A stretch of DNA of 64,000 bases from Rhynchonema sp. JSB1_4 (GCA_030248065.1 JASAMV010005207.1:40479-104478), one strand, 5' to 3'. Numbered from the stretch's first letter, positions 34,260-47,048 are shown. Notes: generated from the letters alone by a model not told the origin. A program made the numbers and translations.

Positions 34260-35589
34260 TCACCGATATTTCATGGCACCGCGACAGTCGTGACTGACCT
34301 TCCAACCGTTATCCAGCTTCTTCAACGTGATAACGTACCTGTGAAAATTGTTGCTCGATTTGGTTTGAACTTTGATAACAAATCAGGCTTCTGACGTTGT
34401 CTTGCTGGTTCGTAACTATGGTCGTGGTCAGTGAACATTCATACATGACCTCAAAAGAGGGTCAGCTAAACAAAACAGTCCCAATACCAACAACAAACCA
34501 ATATTGCGTGATGTCAGCCGTTTTGTTCTCCCGTTCAATGTAGACTCCGGTTTTGACAGCCACATCGCGCGATAACAGTGCCAGATCCAGACATACGTCA
34601 CTGATCGGTGTGCTCGTGTGCATCGTTCTTGTCACATGGTGATACAGTTCTATGGATGATGAAAACGATGTTTAGTTGATTATGTTCACCTTCATTGCAA
34701 AACGTCTGTTGTTGGTAACATAAGGCATTCCGAAGCTCCACCCCCGCGGTTTTCAAACTACAATACGTTGGGGTTCTAGACTGGCTCGCGACATGTGGTG
34801 ATTCAGGGCTCGATGTCCCCCTGGGTGTCGATGTCCCCCTGGCCTCGATGTCGCCCTGATGGGAAAGTATGTGAGGGATACAAAACACAGTTGCATGCCA
34901 ATCGACGAAGAGCCGTTGCGGCTTGCCATATCAATGGAGATCATATACATCGAATCGGCTATATCACGAATCGCCATCGGCGGCATCGGGGAGATCAGAA
35001 GTGGAGAAATGCTTTCATTTTGCCCGGATGCTGCCGATGGTGACTCGTGATGGCCGATTCAGAGTACATTCCCTCTATTGGTCACTTTCAGCAAGCAGTA
35101 ACAACCCAGAGTCGATTGATATGCAACCACGCGGCATATGAAGGTGATTTCATATGTCAGGGGGACACCCAGGGGGACATCGGGATAATCGGTTTGGCAG
35201 GTTTATCTAGGGTAATTATGGTTGATGGTAATGCAGCCCAAAGCCTCACCCTAACCTTAGCCCCGATCCAGAGTTCAGGCCCAATCCAGCACGGATAATC
35301 GCATCTGCTGCACCGTCAGTTTTTGCTGACACTGCCTGGCAGACCCCAGATTGCGCACTCAGTTCTTCGTGAGCTCCATTATCACTGTCCATAGAGCAGA
35401 AAGCTGATCCCAAGCAATTGATCCCCCGCCGAACACACCAGTTCTGAACTTCAATCGTTGTCCATTTATTCCAATCACACAATCATCCGTGTACAACGAC
35501 ATCAAAGCATCCGGGTCACGTCGTTCGTGGCATTCGTACATCCGCTGCCAAACGCGCTCGATCTCTTGCTCGAAATCTGGTTTGAACAT
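34260..35589 (-). CDS. DUF4440 / SnoaL-like protein, copy 2
   Basis: Three exons (35589-35439, 34649-34499, 34338-34260) give 126 residues. DUF4440 proteins have the NTF2/ketosteroid-isomerase fold and form small alpha+beta barrels; most animal members have no known substrate. Recognisable features are the N-terminal helix and first strand (ERVWQRMYECHERRDPDALM, then LYTDDCVIG), the middle strand VAVKTGVYI, and the C-terminal hairpin WYVITLKKLDNGWKVSHDC. It has the same length and the same intron phases (1, 2) as the neighbour at 36545, so the two are tandem paralogues. Intron 1 (789 bases) contains an inverted-repeat element. Confidence 0.82.
34812..35181. mobile_element. Inverted-repeat element in DUF4440 copy 2 intron 1
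   Basis: GATGTCCCCCTGGGTGTC on the left faces GACACCCAGGGGGACATC on the right. GATGTCCCCCTGG recurs directly after the left end. No clear target duplication was found. A 63-residue open frame inside (34859-35050) has no recognisable features. Confidence 0.7.
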
Positions 35590-36034
35590 TTTTTTGCAGT
35601 CAGACAGAAATTACCGCTGATATCGCAAGACCAGATTGCTTTTATTATTATGGACTGTTCTGAAACATCAAAAGCATCAGATCAGGAGCAGTTAGGTATT
35701 ACATGTACCGATAACTGCTCCTATTATACATCAACTTACCCATGATAGATTTGTGAAGTTGTGTCGGCCTGAGGTTGTTGAAACGTTCTTTTCGTTTTAC
35801 TTGTATTCAGTGTAGGTATTGTTGTCGCACTACTTTCGGAAAGCAAAAGTAAGTCATAAGTACCACTTCAGTGCACATGCTGTACCTTCACTAACATTTA
35901 TATATACTGTATATACACATAAATACCTCGATCATTTATTTTATGCCACACATTGCACAATTATACTTGAAGTTGAGAAAATAAATGAGAGGGGCGTAAG
36001 ATGCATAGTGGAAGAAAAGGCAGTTTATACCACC

Positions 36035-36280
36035 TAGGCATGGGCACAATACCTATTTGAGACCCAATACCAATACCAGGCATGGACCAATACCCAATAC
36101 CAAAATCAAACCCAATACCAATTCCCGATACCAATACCAGGCACAGCCCAATACCCAATACCAATACCAGACGTGAACCAATACCCAATACTCAATACCA
36201 GAATTAGACCCAATACCAATACCAGAAACTGGTATTGGTATTGGGTGGTATCGGTATTGGGTGTTGGTGCCCATGCCTAA
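36035..36280. mobile_element. hAT-like MITE with CCCAATACCAATA minisatellite
   Basis: Ends TAGGCATGGGCACAATACC and GTGCCCATGCCTAA, with TATACCACC repeated on both sides (36026-36034, 36281-36289; 8-9 bp). The interior is CCCAATACCAATACC units, then a short reversed block. It is the same family as 18849-19447 but about 250 bases shorter in repeat array. Confidence 0.9.
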
Positions 36281-36544
36281 TATACCACCTATTGGCTGAT
36301 ACTCAACCCGTCAACCAAAATCTTTAACTCACGCCGACTGCCATGTATTATTTCCATCGCGCTCACTCAGGGCTGCTTGAGTTTGGCGACTAGTGTTGAC
36401 GATAAGTTTACCATATATTCAATACCTTATTTGCTCACCTAGTGTAAGTTCAAAACTGCGAGGAATATAGTGTACAAAATAATTTGATTCACTGATTTTG
36501 ATATTCAATGTATACGTATGTTTCGAACGAACATTGTCACGACA

Positions 36545-37746
36545 TCACTGTTTGGGTTCCGACGTGTTTCCAGATGCTTCACACACAATCTTCCATTTCC
36601 CGTCGTATTTCTTCAACGTGGCGCAGTACCTGAAATGCTTGAAATGCAGCAGTGAAATGCTTCGTCTAAAAATGACTCAACCTCAACGCCAGTTGGGGCT
36701 GCATTGCGTTCAATCCACGAGGACAGGACCACAACTGTGGATTTTGTGTAGCAGATAAAAACCACTGTGTCCTCAGCGTAAGTGACCGTTTGGGTGAACC
36801 GCCTGTCTGCGAAACGGGATGGCAGGTCAGGACAGGTAGGGACAGGTCTAAACGAGTATGGGAGCAACCAAAATACACTGCACAACACTCATAGGCATAA
36901 ATGCGCAATATGGTTCGCTGACAGTACGTGTATAATACCAACCAATGTTCGGTCTGTTTGCCACTCTTATCCTTCATCGTGAACACGCCCGTTTTCAGCG
37001 CGACGCCGGGTGCCAGTTCGATGACGTCATGGGTCGTGTCACACACTGGGTCCGAACTGCTCAACAACATCTCGAACAACGGACGCATGTCTGCGTATAT
37101 ACATAAGTGAAACATCAGCATACGTTCATACTTGCAGTGATACTGCCTGGTCAGTAGTAACCTATGCATGAGCGTCATCAAACTTAGTGACCCTAGGCAC
37201 CGAATCTGAATCTGCTTTGGTCACGTGACAATTAAGAACATTTGAGACGCGAAATCGAAAGTTCGGCCAGCCGCACTGGGTGCTGTCTTGTGGACACGTG
37301 GTTTGCACAAAAGATGATAGATCAATAACGATACGATTTAGCCCTGTGGGCACGCATTTCGTTAGATCTGTGGCCAGCTGGTTGAAGTTAGAGACATGTG
37401 TCAGGAAATCTGAAAATACTTTACTCAAGAAACGTCGCTTGATCAATGCAGACCCAATCCGGTCCGATCCGATCACCAAGGTTGATACATCAGCTTTTGT
37501 AATTCCACTCTGCGCACATCCGTTACTGTGCTTTGTGTGTCTATTTTCGACTTTTATACGTACAGTAATTCCCTTGACGACCTTCCACAGAAACGTACCC
37601 TTCTTTTTGTGCATGGGCATGTTGGGCAGTGCCATGGTGCAATCGTCACTGTACAACGCCAGGAACACATCTGGGTCCTTCTTATCATGTTGGTCCCATG
37701 CGGCCTTCCAGAACGCGTCAAGCTCTTCGCGTAGACCTAAATACAT
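36545..37746 (-). CDS. DUF4440 / SnoaL-like protein, copy 1
   Basis: Three exons (37746-37599, 37090-36943, 36629-36545) give 126 residues. The layout matches its neighbour: N-terminal helix ELDAFWKAAWDQHDKKDPDV, strand LALYSDDCTMALPNM, middle VALKTGVFTMKDKSGKQTEH, and C-terminal WYCATLKKYDGKWKIVCEAS. It belongs to the NTF2-like fold; substrate unknown. The start at 37746 is the first ATG, but an AG in ATTTAG just inside could instead be an acceptor, so an extra 5' exon is possible. Exon 2 is preceded by TGATGTTTCA. Confidence 0.82.
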
Positions 37747-39083
37747 TTTAGTGGATTGTTTTTTACGCAGATTTAGGTGGCTTTGGACTGGAGTTTGCTC
37801 AAGGACTCCAATGTGTGCAGATCTGTGCGTATCTTCAGACGTGATAAAACGCTGAACCAACGCAAAACAAATATACCCAACTAACTCATTGTTGTCGGTT
37901 ATCGGTTACGCACGAGTGGAGTGTCACCAATAGGGAGATGGAACAAAAAATTCTTGCATAAAATGTAAAAATATATTCTTGGTGATAGAGGTGAAAATTC
38001 CACTCTCAATAAAACAGCGTGAACAATAATGTTTGTCAGCAGCTTGGGGACAACCAACGTAAGAAAACCTGATGCTGAAGCAGTGGGATGAACTAACAAT
38101 GCGAGTGTCGAAACCGGTTTCGCATCCACAACAATGCCAATGACATTATGTTGTTTGTCAGCTACCAGGTGCAACAAATACAGTTGTACTGACAACTTGC
38201 TAACTGTACAGGTGCACAATTGTGTGACAACAGCCCTAGAGGTCAGAGAGCATCGGGTATGACGAGGGTCCCCCGTTAAAAGAAGCACTTGGCGCATTTC
38301 GGATAAAAATGAGAAGCAGGCGATTTTCAATGTTCAAAAATTGCCAACCATCGGCTTCTGACATTTACGTACGATGTGTGGTGGTGTGGTAACGCAACAG
38401 AACAGAGCTATCCCGGATGTTGACGGTTCCTCAGCGGAGCATATAAACCTGCAGGTCATTTCAGATTCAGTGGACGTGTGACACTGTTGTGGTTTGGTAA
38501 AACGGTGCGATTTTTTGGCGCAAAATTAACAGCAGTGACTCATCATAAAATTATTGGCATTGACACAGTCTGCTTCACGTCAGCCTTGTGGAATAAGGCG
38601 ATGCGCACTGTTTCTCCGCTGAACCAAAAGTCTTATCGGAGCCCCAAAACTTCTATTGATGTTTCAATACGTTGTGCGTTCAGCAGATTTTTGCACGAAC
38701 CCATGCTTCGCACCACACGTGACATCGAACTATTCAAAGTATCTAATTTACACAGCATTTTTCACTGCGTCAACATCGTAATGCGAGGCCCAACCGACTT
38801 GCGATGATAAAATGATGAACCAAAATCGATACACTTCGCGTGATAAGAACAATATACGCACACAAAAACATAAGGCTTGTGTGCTTTTAGTTACGTTCTG
38901 ATAAAACTCATTTTTGTTTTCCAACAACGACCAAACAAGTATAAAAGGTCTACCTACATGCGTGTTACATACGTGGGCGTTTTTCTATTTTTATGCCGAG
39001 CGCTTGGTACCGTTTTTATTTGAAAAGTATTGAACAGTAAGAAATTGAAAGGTCAAGAAACAACAAGTCGAAATTGCGACAAA
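37747..39083. other. Spacer upstream of DUF4440 copy 1 and STAT
   Basis: Only unsupported open frames. Presumed to hold the divergent promoters of the two genes. Confidence 0.45.
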
Positions 39084-42000
39084 ATGGATTTGCTTGAACC
39101 ACCCGAACTGCAGAAGATCTATGAATACAAAACTTATCTCGAGGGTAAGCAGAGCACAACCACGTGCCACGATTTTGCTTTGGCGGAACGTGACGGCTTT
39201 GTCAATGTTGCATCTATTTACAGCCCAGTACAACGTCATTTCGGAGATGCGAAGCGCCGATCTGACGTCGGCGATTATGAATGGCGGCCGAAACACTACG
39301 GTTAGACTGAAATTACATCGACTACATTAAATTGGTTTGAAACATCAGGCCTGTGTGTTGCCCTGAAACGTCAGGGTGTTCATTTCAGAATCCGCTAACT
39401 CTGGTGACCGACTGGGGCAAGCAGAGTTTCGACGAGCATTTGCGTCTGGCCGATGACCTGATGTTGGAATGGCGACGGGCGGCGAAACGGGCGATGCATG
39501 GAGATTGGGGCGAGGGCGATTTGAAGATATTCGATGCTGCCAAGCAGAGGTGAGGTCTCTCGTTTGCGCATTGTGAGATGGGTTGGTTCTGATTCTGGTA
39601 TAATAATATTATTGAAAACACTCCTGTGTGTAACCTCAGCCAGCTGGCTGTAGACTTTCGGATATGTTGTATACATGTACAGAAAAAAAAAAACAAAAAA
39701 AAAAAAAAAAAAAAAAAAAAATAAATAAAACAAAAAAAAAAAAAAAAAAATCAACCCCCAAACAAAAAAACCACCACAACACAAACCAATACGTTCAGTG
39801 CACAATGGCAACAGTTTGACTGATGTTTTAGACCGACGTATTATACAAAATGTAAAACAAAATTTTTTTATTGTCACGTCGAAATTAAACCCAAGTTACA
39901 AAACCAACCCTCATCTCCAATGCCAGAAAAATGCATTGTAAAGGCAAACTACAGTACATCAACACGAGCCCGATTTCGGAGGTGCTATAGTAAACTTCCA
40001 AATTCGCTGCCGCACAGTAAAATACGCCCCATAGTTAATGTCAAGTTATAAACCTGCACGCTAACCTGTTCTGAACGGTTCTGAAACATTGCGCACAGCT
40101 GCCTGGCTGGCTGGCAGGCTGCGTGTGTGTTGGCTGTCCGAATGTTTCACAAGTTGATTTTCGGGTTTAGAACCTGACATTAACTATGGGGCGTACTTTA
40201 CTGTGCGGCAGCGAATTTGGAAATTAACTATACACTGGTGAAACATTCATACGTGGCTGATGATTTGGGAAACGTTACACGTTGTGGAACACAACGTGGT
40301 GCATGAGGATTTCTCTTTCTTTTCGTTTTGCTGGTGCACCAACTGCGAAATCGGGCTCGTGTTCTCGTAGTTTGCCTTTACATATTTGCAGCTGTGTGCA
40401 TCTGGCGGACGCGTGGGTGTTGCTGGCACAGATCAGTGGTCACATTGACGAACACGCAACGGTCGGACCCGAGCATACGATGTCCATGCAGGAAACGTTG
40501 CTGGTCGCGCTCAGAGATCTACTGCAACAGTTGGTGGTGTTACCATGTAATGGGCTGAGCTGTCGACGTTTGCTTTAAGCATGAGCTCGGGCTTCGTAAT
40601 GGTTGGGCACATCACGATCTATTATTGGCGTGTTGCGTCGTCCGATAACACTTGTCAAACACAATGAGAAGCTTGGCGATGAATAAGGCATAGAACTGGC
40701 ATTACCTACATATGTCTATCATGGGTGTCATTGCCACAAATTTGTTCATTTGTAGATCATTCGTTCTGCGAATGCCACAAGAGCTGGGCGAAGACAACGT
40801 TGAGCTGTTGACCGACCCGCCACTGGTAATTGAGAAAGGCGCTGGCCGGCATATGAGAGTGATTCTGGAGTGAGTTTGGGAATTAAGTGGGCGTTGTTTA
40901 CTTATAAGGGTTGAAACTGAGATTCCGTCGCCTACTTTGAGCTTGGTGATCGGATCGAATCATTAAAGCTCATGATCATGTCACTGATTGTGACCAGCGT
41001 AAAGGTTGGTCATCAAAAGCATTAGGGCGAAAATTTTCTACCCTGATCTTTTCGGTCTTGGTATGTATTTATGTAGGTGTCTTGAAATACCCATAAAAAC
41101 GTCACGATCACGTCACGCAGGTACGATCCGGTCCTACCACCAAGTGCGATGCTCGCCAATAATATGAAAAGTACCTAGAATTTCGAATACTCGATTTTTA
41201 CCTTTCAGGTCATTGTGCTGCTACAGCGATCTCTTTCGTGAATACGTGGTTATGGACGACGCAGAGTTGACCATCATCCAAGGGTCGGTCTTATTTTGAT
41301 GTCTCAAGTTTACATGAATTGTTGGATGACCGAACGTAAAACTTGAAAACATTTCTTCTTGCTCCAGTCCGCTCTTGGACACTCCAATGGAAATGTCGAG
41401 CGGTCTGAGCGAACAAGCTGCATTCAACATGCTCAGGGGACAGATCAACAAGGAATGGTGTGTTTCGGTGTGAAAGGAGCCCGCGGGGACTTAGGCTCAT
41501 AGTATGGCGGTCAAATCAAGTATAGTCAAATCGCATGCATTATTTCGCTCGCTCATGTATCATTACTTGATTGGACGACAAGATATGACGACTTGATTTG
41601 ACGACAGTACTGTCAGCCGTGATTTAAGTGCCGATCTACTGTATGTACATAGCTCGCACAGGACAGTATTTCGCATTTCGGCCTAATGTTAAGTCTAGGC
41701 TTTGTGCGTGCTCGGCTTGCATTGACAGGTTAAGACAACGCAGGCCGAAACCACCTATACCTACGTAAGTTTAGGCTTCCGCCTTACAGTCTATAACCAC
41801 CGCTCTGGTGGGTTGGCGAGCCGAGCTAGACCAGTACCAGATTTTGAATCTCACCGCACGACTTTTAGCCTGAAATACAATTCCACCCAAATTTTACATA
41901 AATCTGTTTTGCAAAATCCCTGCCCATTTTGTCAGGTTTCTGCCCACTAAACTGACGTTGCTCTCTGACAAACACAAGAAATCGTCGGAAAGCCTCGTTT

Positions 42001-45000
42001 TGGACACAAACAACAATTGTTCGGTGACGTTCGACAACTTACGGGTTGGTATGTTACAGTGATGTCACACCCCCGGTATGTACATAGTGCTGCAGCACAT
42101 TGACTCACTCACAATGCATTGCGAGGAGAGAGATGGGTGTTCAAATCCCCTCAAAGCCATGCATTTTCCATGGCGTTTACAGGTGTTCTAGATTTGCACT
42201 TGTTATGTTCTGCAATATGAAACTTGTCAGTTGTTTGGTATCAATCAGCCCGCATAAAAATCCGTTTTTCTTGAAAAATCATGAAACATTATGTTTCAAC
42301 AGAACCGTCTCGCTTTGCAGGTGGACGGACAACGAGTGGCGCCGTCAATGGATCGCAAACAGATATCCAAATTCAGCAAGTATCATTTTCTGGCCTACTC
42401 AAGGTATCGATTGGTGGAAAGGTTGACGTCGCAGCAGCCAAACGGACCAATACCGTTTGCGATTTCGGTGAGAGCAAAAGCTGCTGTATGGTGCCTGTTT
42501 CTCTCACCAGCCATCTTAGGGCGATATTTTCGAAACGGTGTAAAGGTCAGTTGGGTGTTAAGGTCGGTGGAAAGCTCGGTCGATACCATAGCTCAGTGTG
42601 ATAGACCTCGGTGTAAACTTGAAACATTCCACGTTAATAACAGGCAATGTTTCACGTTTACACCGAGCTGCGCCGACCGAGCTTTCGACCGAACTTTACA
42701 CCGACCTTTACGCCCAACTGACGTTTACACCGTTTCGAAAATTCCACCCTTATTCACAAAACTGAATGTGATTGAGAAATAAGTTCTGCACATCAAGTCA
42801 AATGTGAAAGGTTGTCAACTGCGACCACATTGCAGACCATATCACTACCGTTTCTGTTCACATCCGCCAAGAACCAACTGGCACGTTGCACAATGCGCAT
42901 GTTCTGGTGCGCGATCACTACACCATCGGTTGGGCAGCCATTTGCTTTGCTGAACATTTTTGTTTGTCGAAACTTTTCAGTTCCGACAGTCATATATTGT
43001 TTGCAGGGCCAGGACAGCACAGCCTGTCCAGAGCAAGAGATCAACCCGGAGATGGCGTGTATTCATATCGACAAGCTGCTGTCTGCTTTGAGGTTATTTA
43101 CTGATGTTTGATGTTTTCCGTGGTTTCGTGATAATAAAACTAGAAACCGAAGTTTTTGTTTTATCGTTTCAGAGCGCTGTTCTTCAAACTGACCCGTGCG
43201 CGCCAGCCGAGCGAAGACGAGGCGATCTGTTTGAAACAACGTTTGCAAACGCTGACCAACGGCGAAACGAACATGATTACTCGCTGTGCACTGGATGTGA
43301 GTGGACACAAATCGCGATTTTGAGAAAATTTGGGATGATGGGCCAGTGCCACCAATTTCAACAATGTAAACGTTATTTCAAGACAGCTGAAAAAAGACAA
43401 CTTCTGCTGGTTGAAATATACCTAGTGGCATCAACAGGGTCTTTAAAATATCCTCCCTCGATGCAAAAAAACGCGCGATCGAGGCAGCTGGAGAACATCA
43501 TGTTTGATATCGATTTAAGCACCCAATAAATTCAGCTGAAACTCCCTCAACATTGCAGCAAGCTTGTCAACTGACACACACGTCGACGATGAAGCCGCTC
43601 AACTTTTCGTTCTTCGATTGGTTCTACGCTGCTGCCGATCTGATCATCGATCAAAGGGGTGACCTCGGAAAGAAGCCGTCCGACGCGCCGAAGAGCAAGG
43701 GCGGGAAGAAGTTCGGCAACATGGCTAAATTCTATCGTGACGGGTCAGTTGGTTATGATTATAGTCTACACTATCGTGACCTGAACGGGACCCGGTATTT
43801 CGGTCACCGTTTCACCTGAAGCAGTGAACGCCAAGAAGACTGCATATTTCCATGCCATTCGTGCACATGTATGTACAGAAGCTTTAACCGAACGTGACAA
43901 TGCACGCAATTTATTGATGATGAATATTGCAGGCTGATCCAAGGTTTCGTCGACCAAACGTTCTCGTACCGCGTAATGCAGGCGGTGATGAATCAGTACG
44001 GCATCGAGACGATGGTGTTTCGATTCAGCGGCACGCGAATGGCTTGTCTCGCCATCGATCCGTACAACGGTGAGCCCAGAAACGTGTTTCGTTTCAACCA
44101 GTTTTATGCGCAGCAAACTTGCTTGTACATCGACAGTACAGCCTACCCTCCATGATGGCATGATGAGGACCTGCCACTTTCGGCCACTATGAATCGAATA
44201 TTCAGCGAGGGGTCATTAGCATCGCTTCGTTTTATCATCAATACAAGACGTTGTGTCAGAAAATGAACATTGAATGATTGCGTTACAGCGCACAGCATTG
44301 CACCGATCGCCAAAGATCACGAGATCGGACCAACATCATCGTTACCGAGATATGTGCTGTCAATGACCAATGAATCGGTTAGGCCATACTTTCAAAACGG
44401 TCGTCTCGCTCAACTGCGAGTACAGTTGGTTCCGCGAATGATTGATGCTACATAAGTTTCGAGCTGCTAAGCAAAATTCTGGCCAAACCTCACGTCCGAG
44501 ACCGACTCCAATGCGAAATTTACGTTTACTATACGTGAATGCCAAAACTATGCAATGGAACGTTAACTGTGACGTCATAACGCAGGTGAAACGCATTCAA
44601 TCGATCTACACCGGAAAACAGTCGGAAATGTCGTTCGGTCCGTTCGAGAGCAAAAAACGAATGACCGGCGAAGCGCCCGAATTTCATACGAATAAAAGTT
44701 TGTCTACGTTTTATTGGGGCGGGACGACTTCGATCTGCGATGCGTGCATAAGAATTTAGACTTTATACGACTTTCGAATATGTACTTATACAGCATGAAC
44801 CGCCCAGCATCAGTGCACGCGGTTCTGGAAAACAAAATGGTTCGCATAGTTTCGGGTGTTTCAATTTTCAACGCAATTTTCCGAACCCGAACATGCGAAA
44901 CATTTTCTCTCCAGAACAATGTGCACTGATTCTGGGCGCTTGCCAATAAAAATACGGCCTAAAATTTTTTGTATGTTCGGGTTTCGGGTCTATCTGTACG

Positions 45001-46441
45001 AGCCCTTATGCGCATCAATTTTCGAAATCAAATTCAACCTGTCCATTCTGACTCTGCAGACCCGACCGGTTTTCAATACGAGCCCCCATTCATCCGAGCG
45101 AACTTGATAGACGAAGCAGCAGCGAAGGCCAAGGCACGTACGACACGCACCAAGGCGATCAAGGCAGCACGCACTCCCAACGCAACCCCCAGCCCTTGGT
45201 CGCCCACACCTCCTGCGTGTTCAAATGGCACGTACGGTGCTGCTGCATCCGGCACTGTGTCACCGCCACAAACGTATCCAGGTAAGGTGTGGGTACACTG
45301 TTCACAGTGACCCTCGTTACACCCGGGCCATTGTAGCTGCGAATGCATCAGATATCCCGTTCACTCGTTCCCGACAGACAACGAACACCGAAGAGAAAAA
45401 CGTGTTTGACCAGTTTTGTGCACTTACTCTGCAGGCACAACACCACCGATGGCCGAATTTGTCCAACAGCAACAATCCTTCTATCAAAATCAAGCCGCGT
45501 CGCCGGTTATGATGACCACTGATACTCCACAACAACAACAACAGCAGCAGTCTTACTACCAAAATCAGGCAAACTCACCTCTAACGCCGGAACAACAACA
45601 ACAACAACAATTCTACTATAACCAGACCATTTCCCTGACGACCCCAATGGTCATAACGCCCGTTACAACCGGACAGCAACAACAGCCCTTTCCTATACAA
45701 GTGGTACGCTAATTGTGTAGTGTCAAATCATAATTGACGGTTAATTTTGTTCCTAAAATTTTCAGCCGACCACAGCCGACAATCTCGTCACGCCGTCGAT
45801 CAACCATCATCAGGGCCCGCCATCGCCCAAACCCAAGAAATTCGGACGAATATTCGGGTTCCATTTCCCGAAGCGATCGCCGAAACATCAGCCGGTTGTA
45901 ACATCGCCCCAGTCGAATGGGGCACCTTTTCAGCTAGCAGGTTTTTTACTCATTTTCAGGCTCAAATTAGCTTGAGAGTTGAAACAACAATATAAATCGT
46001 TACATCATGTCAGTTACTTTGGTTTTCATTTTTTAGCATATCCACCTGCAGCCGCTCAGACACTTGAGCCGCCAGAACAAGCAGCGATGCCTTACTGTTA
46101 GTGCGCATAGTGCACACCGCAGTCGTTCTCTTGTTCAAATCAATATTTTGTGGGTACTGTATTTTGCAGTTGACCTGCATCCCGGTCAAATGGAGCCCGA
46201 TTTCGAGCCGTCCGGCCAGACGATCAATCCACAACTGAAGCGTGTGCATTCACGGAACACCGCTTATGCCGAGCACCAAATGGCGTTGCAGGAGGAACAG
46301 ATGTTTGAAACATCAGGTGCCGGGACGTACGCTGCTGGTCAAATGAATGTCAATCACCACTATGGGAGTGATGAAAATGGGATGCAGGCTTACTGCAACG
46401 TTGCCATGGATAATACCGAAGAAGAAGAGTCTGCGATTTGA
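39084..46441 (+). CDS. sta: STAT-family transcription factor
   Basis: Twenty-one exons join in frame to 933 residues: 39084-39144, 39224-39300, 39389-39549, 40392-40538, 40756-40869, 41209-41283, 41368-41457, 41936-42044, 42321-42467, 42836-42928, 43007-43092, 43173-43296, 43559-43743, 43933-44069, 44289-44377, 44586-44697, 45060-45281, 45435-45700, 45766-45940, 46037-46096, 46170-46441. A helical N-terminal part (1-150, no separate STAT N-domain) leads through LLQQLVVSFVLRMPQ into the DNA-binding region (about 150-430, including NCSVTFDNLR and TISLPFLFTSAKNQLA). The linker has NFSFFDWFYAA and RDGLIQGF. The SH2 domain (about 490-600) keeps the phosphotyrosine-binding arginine (R520 in MVFRFSG). 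Y609 (FQYEPPF) is at the right spacing to be the activating tyrosine (inference). The last 330 residues are Q/P-rich with a basic KPKKFGRIFGFHFPKR segment. Introns 3 and 9 hold transposons. Confidence 0.88.
39683..39770. repeat. A-rich low-complexity tract in STAT intron 3
   Basis: Nearly uninterrupted A with single C or T bases. The antisense phenylalanine-rich open frame across it is an artefact. Confidence 0.9.
39940..40381. mobile_element. Outer foldback element in STAT intron 3
   Basis: GTAAAGGCAAACTAC with AACACGAGCCCGATTTCG (left) is matched by its complement, CGAAATCGGGCTCGTGTT with GTAGTTTGCCTTTAC (right). A lone terminus of the same family is at 59753. The right end stops ten bases before exon 4. 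Confidence 0.8.
39988..40230. mobile_element. TA-target MITE nested in the outer foldback element
   Basis: The left end TAGTAAACTTCCAAATTCGC, then CTGCCGCACAGTAAAATACG, pairs with the right end GCGAATTTGGAAATTAACTA over about 60 bases. TA flanks both sides (39986-39987, 40231-40232). Confidence 0.85.
42519..42749. mobile_element. Foldback MITE, 3-bp-TSD family, copy 4
   Basis: A 231-bp copy starting GGGCGATATTTTCGAAACGG and ending TTCCACCC, target duplication TTA (42516-42518, 42750-42752). It lies in STAT intron 9, 51 bases after exon 9. Confidence 0.9.
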
Positions 46442-46597
46442 ATTAAAAGCTGATTTCTGTGATAATGTTTTGATGATCTTAATTGCTTCATTCTAGGGTG
46501 ATTGTTGGTGTACTCCAGAACTAAGCTCACTGTTGGCAAGTGTAAGAATAAATACTACTATGTTAAATGTATAATAGTTGGAACAAGAAAATACTAT

Positions 46598-46807
46598 GGG
46601 TGATATTTTCGAAACGGTGTAAAGGTCGGTGGAAAGCTCGGTCGACAGCTCAGTGTGATAGACCTCGGTGTAAAACTTGAAACATTCCACGTTAATAACA
46701 GGCAATGTTTCACGTTTACACCGAGCTACGCCGACCGAGATTTCGACCCAACTTTACACCGACCTTTACGCCCAACTGACCTTTACACCGTTTCGAAAAT
46801 TCCACCC
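46598..46807. mobile_element. Foldback MITE, 3-bp-TSD family, copy 5
   Basis: A 210-bp copy with the standard ends and target duplication TAT (46595-46597, 46808-46810), 157 bases after the STAT stop codon and so probably in its 3' UTR. A direct repeat of about 34 bases flanks it (46558-46591 and 46807-46840). Confidence 0.9.
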
Positions 46808-47048
46808 TATGTTAAATGTATAATAGTTGGAACAAGAAAAATAATGTGTATAATATGCACCTATGGTACATGTGTCCAAGAGAAATTCCTAAAGTAGGAG
46901 ATGCTAGGTGGCTATTCAATAATTTGAGGGTTGAGGGGGTTGGTAAAAGCAAATACATCGTTATGCGCCTGTGAAACATCAATCTACCAGGACAAGAGAT
47001 ATGGACCAGTGGCTGATGTTACACGGAAGGCTTAGCGCCGTTGATGTA

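Noticed and set aside
34859..35050. A 63-codon plus-strand frame as a small gene
   Set aside because: It lies wholly inside an inverted-repeat element in an intron, with no recognisable features.
37162..37860. A 232-codon minus-strand open frame
   Set aside because: Only its upstream part (37746-37599) is the first exon of a DUF4440 gene. The remainder is intron read-through, shown by the good GTACGT donor and in-frame continuation at 37090.
37899..38330. A 143-codon minus-strand frame, possibly a transposase fragment
   Set aside because: No transposase motif or terminal repeats could be seen; treated as a chance frame.
39395..39877. A 160-codon minus-strand frame with a phenylalanine run
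   Set aside because: It is an artefact of the A-rich tract in STAT intron 3 and lies antisense to a real exon.
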